From: Lutraria lutraria
Taxonomy: Eukaryota; Mollusca; Bivalvia; Venerida; Mactridae
Reading direction: 5' to 3'
Assembly (NCBI GenBank): GCA_964023205.1
Contig: OZ026842.1
Coordinates: 8,773,407-8,837,406 of the forward strand
DNA: 64,000 bases
The notes under the pieces were generated by a model. That model was not told the origin of the DNA. It searched no databases and saw only the letters and a program-made list of their open reading frames with translations. Each line of letters opens with the position of its first letter. Within the stretch, counting starts at the first letter, position 1. The position numbers and the translations under genes are program-made. Shown here piece after piece: positions 38,670 through 51,000 of the stretch.

Positions 38670-39309
38670 TTAAATTTCAATCCACCTTTGTTGAATGTCA
38701 CATGTTTCAAAAAGCTTCCTTTTGGCTGTCTTGTGAGTTTTCATGAGTGCATCTGCAAAAAAGAATTGATGGTATGTTTGTATTTAAAAAGAAAATTTGA
38801 ATGTGCAAAAATTTGTCCCCATGTTAGTTTTGGTTTAGGTATGCTTTGTGCACATGTGTGGACGTTCCCGATTTGTACACTTGTTTCTTCAAAAATTTAA
38901 ATTCTACTAATGAAACCACAAACAGGATTAAGAACTATCCGAAACAGCTATTTGAAATAGATTCTGAATCTGAATTTTAGCTTGATAATGTTTTAGATAA
39001 AACTACAAATTATGAGACTGAAAAAATGGATTGAGAATATATGGCCAATTTTTCTTATCTTCATTTTCTTTAAAAAATACTTAAATCAGTCATGCTGATT
39101 TAAATAATCAATATTAATTTTGAAAATGTTTTTTTTTCAATTACCAAATTACCTACCATTTTTTCTTAACAACAAACAAACAAGAAACTTACTTCAGTAT
39201 AAAGGACAACTTACTTAATATTGATTTGCATATAGCCAGTTCTTCCAATCTCTTCTTCCCTGAGAATCCCTTTCTTTCCTTTACTGACCAAACCCTGTGA
39301 AGCTCATCA
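38670..39309 (-). pseudogene. DUF4806-like C-terminal exons inside the 7.9-kb element
   Basis: Two minus-strand exons: 39309-39215 (acceptor CGTTTAG, donor A|GTAAGT) and 38752-38670 (acceptor TTTTTGCAG, ending in TAA). They join in phase 1. The joined frame reads SDELHRVWSVKE, KGFSGKKRLEELAICKSIL, then NALMKTHKTAKRKL and DIQQRWIEI. The order D-E/D-L, aromatic-W, KG-x-K, L-x-x-L-x-x-C-x-x-I, then a final amphipathic helix with RW fits my memory of the C-terminal half of DUF4806 proteins, a family often carried by invertebrate transposons. The N-terminal half is not found, and upstream candidate exons (for example near 40400) contain stops, so it is probably decayed. Confidence 0.4.
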
Positions 39310-39680
39310 CTAAACGACATGTGGTGTCAACATCTTTGACATCTAATGTACTATATTATTCATGCTGTAATTTGTAAAAGGGAAACAAAATGATTGTTAA
39401 AACAATGGTAAAAATGTAGGTCAAACATGTTCTAAAGCAATCATATTCCACATGAGTTGGTTTCATTATTACACGAGAGAAGACGGTGCCTATTTTGTCA
39501 TATTCATTGAAATGAATTACTTTTTATTCAGGACTGCTTTTAATTAATTCCTTTCAGTCATTAAATCATGAGTTATCACTGAATGTGTTTAATAACATCC
39601 GTATCATAAGGCGCCTTTTATTTTCTTGAGTAATTGAATGTTTACTTTGAAGGCCAGACAAGGTATCTACAAATATTTGT

Positions 39681-40250
39681 TCCACCTCTCCTGTCCTACT
39701 TGGCATGAGGATCTTACCATTAAAGGTATTTGCCACCTCTCCATGTAAACAGGTCTGAGAATTGACAAATACATGAGATTTCTTTAAGACTTGAATTACA
39801 AAATAATTATGCAGGGAGGGGCAGTGGTGTAGGGGTAGAGTGGCGGACTACTACCCCGGAGGTTATGGGTTCGAATCCCGTCAGTGGCAAACTTCTTTCG
39901 GAGTAAGTACTGGTCAGAACCCAGGAAGAAGCCATTAAGAACTTCTTGGCAAGAGAATCATACCAGATGAGGTATTTGCCACCCTTTCTTGTAAACAGAT
40001 CTGAAGATTGACAAAAAAGCATGATTCATTAGCTTTCAAACTTGTTAGTTAAATCAGTTAACTATGTTTGACAAACTAAGTTTTGACATGCAAGTCTAGG
40101 TATCTATTATCTATATGCATTTGTACCACCTCTCCTGTCCTACTTGGTATGAGGATATATTAAGGTATAAGCCACCTCTCAATGGAAATAGGTCGGATGA
40201 TTGATAAAAAAAATTAAAAATCAAGAAACAGCTTTCAGACTTGAATTACA
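39681..40250. repeat. three related ~120-200-bp units, one with a tRNA-like head
   Basis: Units at about 39681-39800 and 40124-40250 both read CCACCTCTCCTGTCCTACTT, then GAGGAT, then GCCACCTCTC and AGACTTGAATTACA. The middle unit (about 39815-40030) shares GAGGTATTTGCCACC and TTGTAAACAGATCTGA but has a tRNA-like 5' half. They look like local duplicates of one repeat, or SINE copies truncated to different lengths. Confidence 0.55.
39815..39900 (+). repeat. tRNA-like SINE head
   Basis: A-box-like TGGTGTAGGGGTAGAGTGG followed by B box GGGTTCGAATCCC with a T-stem of five pairs (one G-T). The acceptor arms do not pair, and the sequence runs straight into a repeat body (AAGTACTGGTCAGAACCCAG). It is therefore read as the Pol III promoter part of a SINE and not as a working tRNA gene. 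Confidence 0.5.
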
Positions 40251-40589
40251 TGTTGCTTACTATACATGTATATGTATGTTATTAAAAGTGATGTAATAAG
40301 TGTATCTTCATTATATTAGTCAATATGAAGCACCATCACTTACTGTTTACTTGGTATATTTTTCTATTTGATGTTGGTGACTCTGAAGATGTGCTTGACT
40401 GATCAGGACACGAAGAGCGACACAGCAGCATGTTGCTTTTTTCTGCCTTTTTTTCCAAAGTGGATAGTTTCCTTCATTGTTTCCGATATGTCCTTTTTTC
40501 TTGTCTATAATGAAAAATATCCTCGTTTTATCAGCATAGATCCATTACAAAAAGAATATTTTTACTATTCTCTGGGCTTTTTTTCCTTC

Positions 40590-40720
40590 TGTAGCAGGGG
40601 CCATTAAATTCTTTAAAATCAAAGTGTTCTCTTCCCTTTTGCAAAAATTATGCGTTATTTTCCCCAAATTTAACGAAAAAGACCCTTCCCCTACCTGTGA
40701 AAAAAAGCCGATTCGATTAA
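40590..40720 (-). repeat. dispersed repeat with GGGGAAAA blocks, copy B
   Basis: Reverse complement of the family at 13187-13365: TTTTTTTCACAGGTAGGGGA, GGGGAAAATAACGCATA, GCAAAAGGGAAGAGAA and GGCCCCTGCT in the same order. The shared CACAGG start and GGCCCCTGCT end give approximate limits. Confidence 0.6.
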
Positions 40721-42279
40721 AAAATCTGTCATAGAAATGGCAACTTACAGACTAACTTAAGTCTTTGTGGCAAGGCTTTTTTAACCCGCTAGTCCTACAG
40801 TCAGCGCTGTTACAAAGCGCCATTCTCTCACTAACATTTATTTTCATATAAAATACTGTTTTCTTCCAGAACTGACCTTACACAAGGATTTTGTTTCTGT
40901 ATTGAATCCCTCCTTGCCCTTGGCAAATTTAACATAAGTTAACAGCTGTCTGATTAAAATTTATTACAATTAATGCATTTTTAATAGTCTAATGGGATCG
41001 ACTTATTGAAAATTAGTGAAAGCATACCACATATGTTGTACTGTAATAATATAGAGAGAATGATTATCTTATTTAAACTGTTAAACACTCACTTATTATG
41101 ATTTTATAAAAAAAATATTTATATTGTTTATTTGTCAGACAATGACAGACATTATATCAAACGCATCTTGATTTGATACATTTTTAATTAGATGTTTCAT
41201 ATTTCTATAATACATATGTGGTATGCTTTGCCTATCAAAACTAATGAACTGGTACGCTTAGCCCTGTTACGTTCCGGTAGTGGTACGCTTCGTCCGACAT
41301 TCTTTAAAACCAAGAATTTGTGGCCAAAACAATAAAAAAATACTTACCTTGTGCGTAATGGCCACGATTTTAATGTAAAACACCAGACACTGGCAGATAT
41401 GATTCCATTTATCGCTCGAAATCCACCAAAAGCTTTAAAACTAATGTTGTTTCCAATGTTTGACCAATTCGGCGCGCGCGCGTACCCGTTAATTTCCAAC
41501 GGTTAATTTCAAGAATCAGGATCGGTATATTCGACTTAACGTTTCTTTTAAAGTAAAAAGAAGATACATCGTACCTAAACATACTAAAGTATTAAATTCT
41601 AATGATGGTATAGTACGTTAAACAACTTAATTTGAAATCAACGAAATAATTACGGAAAAATATCATTCGAATCTATCGCAATGAAAATAGCTTTTGAGAG
41701 ATAACGAACGACAACTCTGCTAGGAGATTGACTACAACAACAAATCTTTAGAAATTATCATCCACTTTTCAGTGATCTATACATAAATACATGAAGATAT
41801 TATTGTTTGTAACCACGGTAAGTTCTCTTTAATAATCATATTTATTGATTGGGTGATATAATCTGTTTGTTGAATGATTTCTGAATGGTCAGATTAAATT
41901 TAGATGACCAGTGCAGTGGGTGGGGTAAACCGTAAAATAATGTTATTTATTAACAGTTACATTGAGCAGTCTGTGAAATTAAGGTTTGAAATGTGGTTGT
42001 CCCAAACAGAAATTTTAGCTGCTTTTGTTTTGATTTATTAATGAAACCAAAATTTTGGTTGTCCGAATAAAAAATTGGTTGTCCTGGACAGGTTAAGATA
42101 AGTTTTCTTCATAAAGTATATTGGAGGGCAACCTGTCACAAATTACTAATTCAAAGACCAGTTTCAGTATCTTATAGATGTTTACTTCATTGTCATGCTG
42201 AAATTTAAATATTGTATATCTTGTTTCAGTTTTTAACCTGGCGTAGAAGTTGGCACCAGAGGTCAACAACAAGGAAATT

Positions 42280-42456
42280 ATGAAGAAGCAGAAGAAAACC
42301 TTCTTTCACCAAATTGTGACCAATGAAGAGCTTCGAATTTTTCAGAGAAACCGAGCCTGTTTCTGGGTTGATACATCCGATTTAGAACAAACTCTGCCCA
42401 GTCCAGTGGTTAACTACAACATGAACATACCAATAAAGTTGCTCTTACGGCAATAA
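42280..42456 (+). CDS. unrecognised 58-residue open frame in the 7.9-kb element
   Basis: ATG at 42280, stop at 42454-42456. The product starts MKKQKKTFFHQ and contains NEELRIFQRNRACFWVDTSD. A splice-acceptor-like TTGTTTCAG lies about 45 bp upstream, and AATAAA follows at about 42859. It may be the last exon of an element-borne transcript. The frame has a stop just upstream of 42250, and I recognise no family. It could be a chance frame. Confidence 0.2.
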   Translation: MKKQKKTFFHQIVTNEELRIFQRNRACFWVDTSDLEQTLPSPVVNYNMNIPIKLLLRQ

Positions 42457-43773
42457 CTATATCCCAAATTTTGCCATAGACTGATAGAGAGAGCTTTCGT
42501 CCATTAAGGAAAATACAAACTGATCACTGGGTAAATCTGTGTAATGACACCAAAGGAAAATGATGCTATGATATTATCAAGGATTGAAGGAGTTTGACCG
42601 TTTCATGTATCTGCAAAACAATGTAATTTTGAAAGCAGCTTGAAGTGCCAGCAATTAGTAGGACTAGTAAGAATATTCAATGAGTGTTATATATCATAAT
42701 TAATATTATATAGACAATATCATGATCATCTAAGCATATATGAATTATAATGTGCAGCAGATGACTTGATGCTGCGTTTTTCAATGTGATTGTGAGGATA
42801 CTTTGAATATAACATGTTATTTGCTGCTAAGCCTAAAGAGTACGATGTGCATTGATAAATAAATTCTATTTAACGTACTTCGACTTTATTTTATTTGATA
42901 TACATCATAGGATGCATTTATTCATGGGTGTAAATAGAGGCATTTTTTCATGCATAAAGCGCCATCTCGCACACAAAAAAAACTTATTTTAACCTAAATC
43001 TCACTTAAGAATGACGCTTCTGAAGCAAATCTCAACTTTATTGACAGTCTGAAGATATGGCATACATGTATGAATATCATTATATGTATAACATACATAT
43101 ATGAAAAAACGAATACAACATGTACTTTATAGTCCTGATGTATGTACAGAACACAGGTCTACTTTATCCATTAAATATAGAGCAACAAACAGTTGAATGT
43201 GTTGTTTACTGTCTATAATTAGTGAATTACACATGAAAAAATGTCATTGTGATTGAAATTTGGCAGCACTTAAGCAAAAGGGATTGGATCTTGTTTTTGC
43301 AGCAATAAAAACGATGCAAAGTAAATTCATAACCATTTTGAATATACATGTACTTTCATTATGTTCTACACTAGTTTGCACTGAAATTGGCAACGTTGTC
43401 AAAACGTTGATATAACGTTACTCTAACAACGTTGCGACTAAAACATTAGTACAACGTTGTGATAACGTTGCTTACTAACGTTTTCACAACGTTACAGCAC
43501 GGTTGTTACACAACGTTGCAGCCCAACGTTTACACAACGTTGTACCAACGTTGTAAAAATTTCCAGTTTTAGATAACAATGCTGTATGCATTTTTACAGT
43601 GTCTGTTCAATACATAAATGCATTGCTTTTATGATACTTTCTCCTACACATTCCAAAACACTGTGTTAAATAGTTGTCAACGTTGCAACAACGTTGTGAC
43701 AACGTTGTAAAAAAATACAACCAATACACAACTAAAACACAACGTTGTAATAACGTTGTGTGTTTGCTGGGTA

Positions 43774-45303
43774 ACCATGCAAAATAAACTCAAGAGTTAT
43801 GGCCTGAACTGTACACGTGGTTTAAAATATTTAAATGTCAAATCTGTCTGATCATGCTGAAGGCACTGGCGAAACCAACTTAGACAAACAAACACACGAA
43901 GCTAAAAAAACATGTGAATAGAGTAAACGAGTTATGCTAGTAACAGATCTAGTGCGCTTATATGATAAAAAAACAAATATGACAGTACGAGCATCATCTG
44001 CCTGAATGTAGATACATTGCTATTAATTAGAATAAAATTATTAGTTATTTTGTTTGCTTACGTGAGCATTTTTACTGTAATTTCCACAAGTTTACGATTT
44101 CCTGAAATAGCTGGTGAGAAAAAAAGAAGCAAATATAATCTTGACCTATGACTGAGTACATTAACCCAAAAACAAATGCAACTAATTATTTCCAGTAAGA
44201 AAGTGTCGTCATGCTTGACTTTGCCAATGTCCACCTATATGGCATTGTTGTTGTACTGTATCTGCGCCGATTATCTTTTTTTAAAGATATTTCTTGTTAT
44301 TAGTAGCGGCCAATTAAATAATCAAGAGAAAAGAAAACTTACAAAAATATAGTTATGAAATGACATTAACTAGGTTCAAACCAATGGTAAAATAATGTAT
44401 AATCTCAAAATCATTAGTATTAACCTTTACGCTATTGAGACAATCTTAAATTAATAATTTTACCGTGTTAACCTGTTATACCTCAAGATTGAAATGAATT
44501 AACACCAACTTCAAATCGACTATATATGTGTGTATTTATGTAGTGTTATTATATATTTTATTAATTAGATCGTATAAATATAAACTAGCATAGGCGAATC
44601 TAATATATGTATAATTCAATTTTTTGTGTCATTTACGTGCACCAGAGTCATGAAGTATTGGATAAGGTAACGTGTACATGTACATTACATTTTACGTGAA
44701 GCAGACTTGAATGGATCGAACTTAGTCTATGGCACTCTTTAAATTGTTATGTAATTCATATTATAGTATTTTTTATTTGAATAAATTGTTTTTTTTATAT
44801 GTATGCATACTTTTTAATAGTACCTTTCGGCAGTTCAAAATAGAAAAAAGAAAGAAGAAATGATTTTCTTCTCTGATGTGTTACTGACACCAATTATTTC
44901 TTTTGTACATTTCAGTGCATGAATTTGCGATTACCATACAAATGTATGCTTTATTATTAATGTCTAAAAAGAATGTTCGCCCAATGTATATATATTTTAT
45001 GTCACTATAGTTTACTATTAAACCTGATGAAATACAACATACACATGTAACATGTCAATGAAAAAAGGAGCATACATTATTAACATTTTCCAATTAATTG
45101 GCTGTTTATTTCTGTGTTAACTGTACTAGAAAATAGTTTAGCACACTATCATAGCTTTTGTGTGACTTCGATTTGAAATGAATAAGTAATATTGTGAAAA
45201 AATCAATAAAAAATGTCGACAACGTGTAAATCGTCACTTAATATCACTTTCTTAGAAATATCACGGTATCCATAATGATTATGAAGAATACATTTGTTTA
45301 CAG
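43774..45303. other. intergenic, upstream of TNF gene 3
   Basis: AT-rich, no open frame of note. Any 5' exon of the third TNF-like gene that is not inside the transposon should be here. The best local candidate, an ATG near 44651 with donor GTAACG, is out of phase. Confidence 0.35.
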
Positions 45304-45330
45304 ATACTAGCAGTTCTTGTCAAATTACTG

Positions 45331-47750
45331 ATGTTTGTTGCTGTGTTACAATGCATTGCACTGATGAGCACCACCATTTACTGGTCTGAGGTTAGAAAAT
45401 CCAAGCTGAAAGTAACCGAACCAGAATTGCGTATAACCATACCACATGATAAAATACCAAAGGAACTAAACAAATTGAGTTTGAAAAATAACAACACCGA
45501 GTGTGCTGGTCGTGGAAGTGATGTACTGACGGCTCTGTCGAATTTGGTAAGTTCTGTTATAGATAACGTTAGTTACTAAGGAACCGATGTCCAGTTCTGT
45601 TCAGAAAGAATATCTAAGTTTTGAATTGCTGACTTGTATTTCGAGTTAAACATTGGAACAATGTTTCGACTTACCAAGCGTTGCTTACTTCTTAACTTTA
45701 ACTGAAAATGAATCCTTGAATCCATGCAGGGAATGTCTTACATGTGAAGAAATACAATATTTCGAATTCAATGTGAATGTTTATACCACCCGAACATAAA
45801 TAGGGTCGTCATAGACCAATAGTGTGGTTCCTTTGTTTGTGTTCATTCAATACTAGTATAAGCAATATAAATTTAATTTATAATCATAATCAGCCTTCTG
45901 TCTTTTTATCATCCATTATTTCGTCTCTTTTTCTTCGTTCTTTCCTGCCTTCTGTCTTTTTTGGGTCTTTTTTAACAGAGCATATTATCAATCGCAATGA
46001 GATAAGGTCAGTACTTACTCACAGTATACTTGCATATATGTAATTTTCGTGAATTAGATATAATGACTTAAATCTGTTTTCTTTTTCACTTAGCCTTCGA
46101 TTCCTCTAACTAAAGAGTTTCTCTATACCACAATCATTTTACTAAGCCATCGGGACCGACAGTAATTTATACTGTAGATTAGTTAAATTTCAGTGCAATT
46201 TGCACTTGTAAGTCTATTAATTATGTTATGTCAATTGCATATTTAAATAATGCGTGCAATTCAAATACATATTAAGTATAAACGTCTTCCATTTCAATGC
46301 CATATCGATTATAGTTGTATTTAAACTATGATTAATTTGGACATGCTGTTTAATGAGTAAAACTGCCCCTCGAAAGAAATGAAGTTCGTATTTTTAAGAA
46401 AAAGCCAATAACCCCCCAGATGTTAAGCAATCTGTGTCAATGTGACGTGTGGGGTGTTCCGTCACTCCTGTGACAAAGCTCTAGTATCTTATTGGACTTT
46501 GTTGACATCAGGATAAAAACAATAATCGAAACAAATCTTTTTCAGGCTGTCAGTCATCAGTACGATAGTGACGCCATACCTGGTGGGTTCATTTTCTTTT
46601 TGACAGAGTAACAATGTTGAGGGTTAAAAATGTATAAATATTACCCTATGGGATTAGGCAAATACGGCATTTCAGATGAAAATATAGATTGTATTAGATA
46701 TCGATGTAATAATAATTCTGTGCAATAGCTAACACTTAAGATAGTAGAATTAGTGTTGAGCCATTTGATGTTAATTAATAAACACGCAACTGGTTGTTAT
46801 AATGTATCTCTTCATTGATAACGATCAATTAACAGAAATTTTATGACCGTTCAAGATCAAAGGGAGTTTATGAATTCTATATTTCACTTAAGAATTAAGT
46901 ACATACACCCGATTGCTACTTAAATATTCGGTCCATTAATCTAATATGAATCAATGTAATTGAAGACTTTGCTACATGATTTCAGAGACTGTAGATTTCG
47001 ATTACGGTCTCGCCGGCGACTGCCGAAAGGAAACAGACCAAAAACCATGGATCAAGTTGATGGACCCACAAGTTGTGCCAGGTAAGCATAGAATAATATT
47101 AGTAACATTGTATAGACATTATTCGTTTAATGGTATAATGGCTGCTTAAATGCTTTGATTGTTCATATAAGTTTTAATCAAGCCATCACTGTCTTGTGCA
47201 TTATAATTATTTCAAGTGATCATTTACTTAGGTTGTCTTCATATCAACACTTTCAAGTTATCATTGATATTACATTGTAATTATAGATTTCATTAAACGT
47301 TACGATTTCTTACCATTTCTATTCCATCCAGTCCCTGATAAGAACATGTCAAAAATCATCTGGAACTTAACTGAACCAATGTCCGAGGAAAAAAACAGTG
47401 TATTGACTCACGTAAGTAAAGACGACAGCATTGTAGTTGGAAAAGATGGAATCTACTACGTGACGGCGCAGCTCGTAACGGATTGTCCCATCGACGAGTC
47501 CAGTATCGATAATCCACTAAAATTCAGCATCTGTTTGAGGTCAAACGAATCCAGTGATGAGAATTGCATTCTTACAAATGCTAGGTCAAAATGTGACCAT
47601 ATTGAGAATGATGTGAACGTAATCTCTACTTCTATTGGCGCTGTATTTAAGCTGAGCCAAGATGACAGGGTGTTTGTGGCCACTTCGAAACACGAGGGGT
47701 TCAAATTAAAGAAAATAAACAATAGTTACTTTGCTATTTATGCCGTGTAA
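45331..47750 (+). CDS. TNF-superfamily ligand 3
   Basis: Exons: 45331 (or from acceptor CAG at 45303)-45546, 46546-46582, 46986-47081, 47332-47750; phases 0, 1, 1. From the ATG at 45331 the product is 255 residues. The hydrophobic anchor (ILAVLVKLLMFVAVLQCIAL) begins upstream of that ATG in the same frame, straight after a TTTACAG acceptor. So translation probably starts in an upstream exon I cannot place. A stalk with one Cys follows, then the 37-bp exon, then an exon with GDC and WIKLMDP, aligned with the paralogues. Residues 117-255 form the TNF-homology domain: GKDGIYYVTAQLV, GAVFKLSQDDRVFVATS and the final NSYFAIYAV. Four Cys in the domain could form disulphides not present in gene 2. 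Confidence 0.8.
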
Positions 47751-47847
47751 AAAGTTCAATGAAAGTTCCTGAAATTGTACCATTCATTTTGTTTCCTTAA
47801 TTATCAAGAGCATGTAAAACATGCCAGCATGAACTATTTTGGGTCTG

Positions 47848-48050
47848 GCCTCTAAACTCCATTTTCAGTTTAGGCAAAAGCCTAATTTCCTGCAAGAGAC
47901 TAATATCAATTTTATTGAATTACTAATATACCAAATACAGATATTATAGTTAGGTTGTAGTTGTTGGAAACTGATAGAAGACCATCATTTAATACTACAT
48001 TCTGAATTGCATACATTTAAACAGAGAAAGAATAAGGTGAGTTTGAGCAT
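47848..48050. repeat. MITE-like dispersed repeat, copy B
   Basis: Shares with 1428-1789 the ordered blocks CTCCATTTTCAGTTTAGGCAAAA, TTTTATTGAATTA, AGACCATC, ACTACATTCTGAATTG and AATAAGGTGAGTTTGAGCA. The terminal repeats are not clear in this copy. Confidence 0.5.
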
Positions 48051-51000
48051 TATTGCGCCCCGGTATTTGTTCTGGTATGTCCGGTTCTTGTCCTGTAAAT
48101 ACAGTTTATAGACAACCTAAAGGTATCATACTGTTGGTTAAACTGATGTTCGAAGATGTAAATGCAAAGCCTGTTCTCTCTCTATATATATGTGTATTTA
48201 TTTCTCTCAAATATGTGTTTAACTGTTCTGGCAACAAAGCGTCCACTGACATTTAAGGTTGCAGGTATTAGCTTAGAGGCCATTCCTATGTGCATGCCAA
48301 GTCAATTATCTCAACAAGTATTGTGCGGGTTGAATTTATTTCCGTAAAAAATATGTATATAATTGTCCTATAACCTACTTTGACTTTGATTATGTATAAA
48401 TATATTGCAGTCAATATGTACATATTTAAACAAATTAATACCGGTAACCAATGTTTCAAATGACTAACACGAACTTAATAAGCTTTAAATAGCTTAATTA
48501 TCAATAATTATAAACGTCGGACAATTAATAAGATATAATCAAACTACATGTATATATATAAGCAATCATTGTTATAAGATATAATTATGTATATGAACTA
48601 AATTGATAGCTAATCAAGTGTAATTATGAAGCAAGCAAAGTTAATTGTGATCAGACAATAATGATATTATTGATTCATTAGTCTGACACCATAATTGATC
48701 TGAATATGTATTCAAACATTAATCAGCACTATCTGATCAACCGTAATACTTTGAGTACGAAACTGAGCTTTGAGCTTGGAGGCCGTTCTCAAGTTTTATA
48801 ACCTCGGGGCCAGGAACGATGCAAAGTTAATCGTCAACCTCATTACATGACTATTGAAAAAAGGGTCGTAAAAAGGGGCGTAAACTCAAATAAACAAAGA
48901 AACAAACAAGAAAACAGTCATAACTTGATACTTTGTTTCTTTGTTGTCATGGCACTGACAATTATGTTATTAATAAGGACTTTGTAATAGGATTTGCAAT
49001 TCATGCGTAGGGAGTAATCTTCTGAGGAATCGATCCAGAAAATGTACTCTGGCAGTTATCAGATTTTTCAAATGAATGATAAGAAGGTTTTATCACCCCG
49101 TTACGTAAAACGGGGTATTAATTAAACGTCAACAACTCAATAATTATCGCTGCTTTGCATTGCTCAAGTCAGAGTCATTTACGTTAATTATATTATTCGA
49201 GTGGCTTTCTGGTATTTAGCGAAACCTACCATTATCAATATCTATGTATTTTAACTTTTGCATTCGATCATATTGATCTTTGAGTACTCATTGCCGGTAC
49301 ATATATTCATTACATCATGTTGCTGTGCTCAATGTCTAGAGACAAAATATATTCAAGTCCGTTTAAGACCAATATAAAATTTGTTCGTTTTTTCGGCGCC
49401 ACACGTCGATGTTTTCCATTTTCAAAAGTGTCTTTATTTTTTATTTGATTTTTATGAAAGTCGGTATTTTGTCTAATACGACGTTTTAATGTATCGTTCT
49501 CTAATTATCATTACATTCTGCTAAATATTGTTGTGCTATTTCCCTGTTGATATCTATGGTTTTTTTTTTTTTTTTTTTTTTTTTCGAAACTTGGTATCAG
49601 TGCCATTTGATTAATGTTTCATGTGTGTTTGGCTAACAAGTATGATGATTTACTTTGTATATACTACATGTATATTATAAGCAGAGATATTTGAAAAATA
49701 CGTATACACAAAGTACAACATGTTGTTTTTCCTCATGGGCAAGCTGGCATATTGAATTTAATACAAATTATCGCTTGTTCCTTTTCTTTAGCTTGTGTTC
49801 GGTGATGTTATTCACTTGTACTCCCTGATACGGCAGTTAATTCTCGTCGGTTTGATTGTTATGTTACAATAGAGAGGCCCTGATCAATCAGCTTGTTATG
49901 CATGGTTGTTGTTGATTGTATTGTCATATAATTATGTTTATAGTTCCCTTTTTAATATGTATTTTCTAGCGTACCAGAGAGTAAGTGTGATGTTGTGCTC
50001 GGCACACCGGTACAGTTTAAACAATTATTGTACTGAGTCAATAGAATGAAAAAAAAATGAAGTAAAATCTCACAACGTGTGTTATTTTTTTCTTGGAATA
50101 TTTCGGGTAGTCTAAAACTATAATGCTTGCAGTTTGTTTTCAAAGGATTTCAAAAGACATATACCAACCATTTCACCAAGCCTGATTTACCAGGATATTT
50201 TTGTAGAATCTTAACATTCGCTGTGTTGTTATAACATAGGTAACCGAGGCAAACAACTGTCAACTGGAAGGATTACTCGTAGCCTTGTGGTTGTAATCTT
50301 CGCAACATCCTCCATCCGCGTAACTCAATAGGAACGCATTAATTGTTCTGGCCTACTGTTAATAAATCTAAAACAATGTTGATGAAGATATTAATAACCT
50401 GGGACATGTGCCCGGTAATGTGCCCGGTAATGATCTTGATAGTACTTTGTGTACAAAATAATACAGTACACACTAAGTTCACCATTTCCACACGCCTAGT
50501 TCTAAATCGTGAATTAACATTAATAAATACTTAATTTTTATCCACTTATCATATACATGTACATTAATAATAAAAAAGCAAAACGTCCAATAAAAAAGAA
50601 TAATAAGCCATTAACAAATATTAGCGATCCGTATATTCACTTCCCCATTTAATGAATATTTAAAAAGGCTACTAAGACTACTTAGGCACTTTATTAGCCA
50701 TTTGTTTAATCTCAACCTGGATCTACATTTTAAAACAGTCTGTATGCCATAGAAAACATTAACCTACCGCAAATTCAACGTCCTATTTTCTGCTCCATTT
50801 TGCTTTGCTCGTAACAAGCGTTTTAGTAGTTATAAAGATTAAACATATATTTACTTGTTTCTAAACTTATGAAATTCTTTTACTTGGTTGTCATTAATTT
50901 AAATGAAAGACTTTATGGTACATCATAAGCTTACAAACATAAGAATGTGATGATTCCCCTCGATCTGAAGTGACGTCATGCATTTGAGTTATTGTTACGA

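Larger units (their letters stand above)
35875..43771. mobile_element. 7.9-kb TIR element with AACGTT palindrome arrays
   Basis: Perfect 13-bp terminal inverted repeats: CCCAGCAAACACA at 35875-35887 and TGTGTTTGCTGGG at 43759-43771. Each is flanked outside by TA (35873-35874 and 43772-43773), consistent with a TA target duplication. Just inside each end is an array of the palindromic hexamer AACGTT, mostly as ACAACGTTGTGAC-like units: about 10 copies on the left (to 36010) and about 17 on the right (43388-43758). The interior contains a MITE (36253-36449), a GAGGGCC element (36884-38006), DUF4806-like exons on the minus strand (38670-39309) and other repeats. No intact transposase is seen. 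The two ends could instead belong to separate insertions. Confidence 0.7.

Noticed and set aside
39815..39900. Functional tRNA gene
   Set aside because: The B box is good but the acceptor arms do not pair and the sequence continues into a SINE body.
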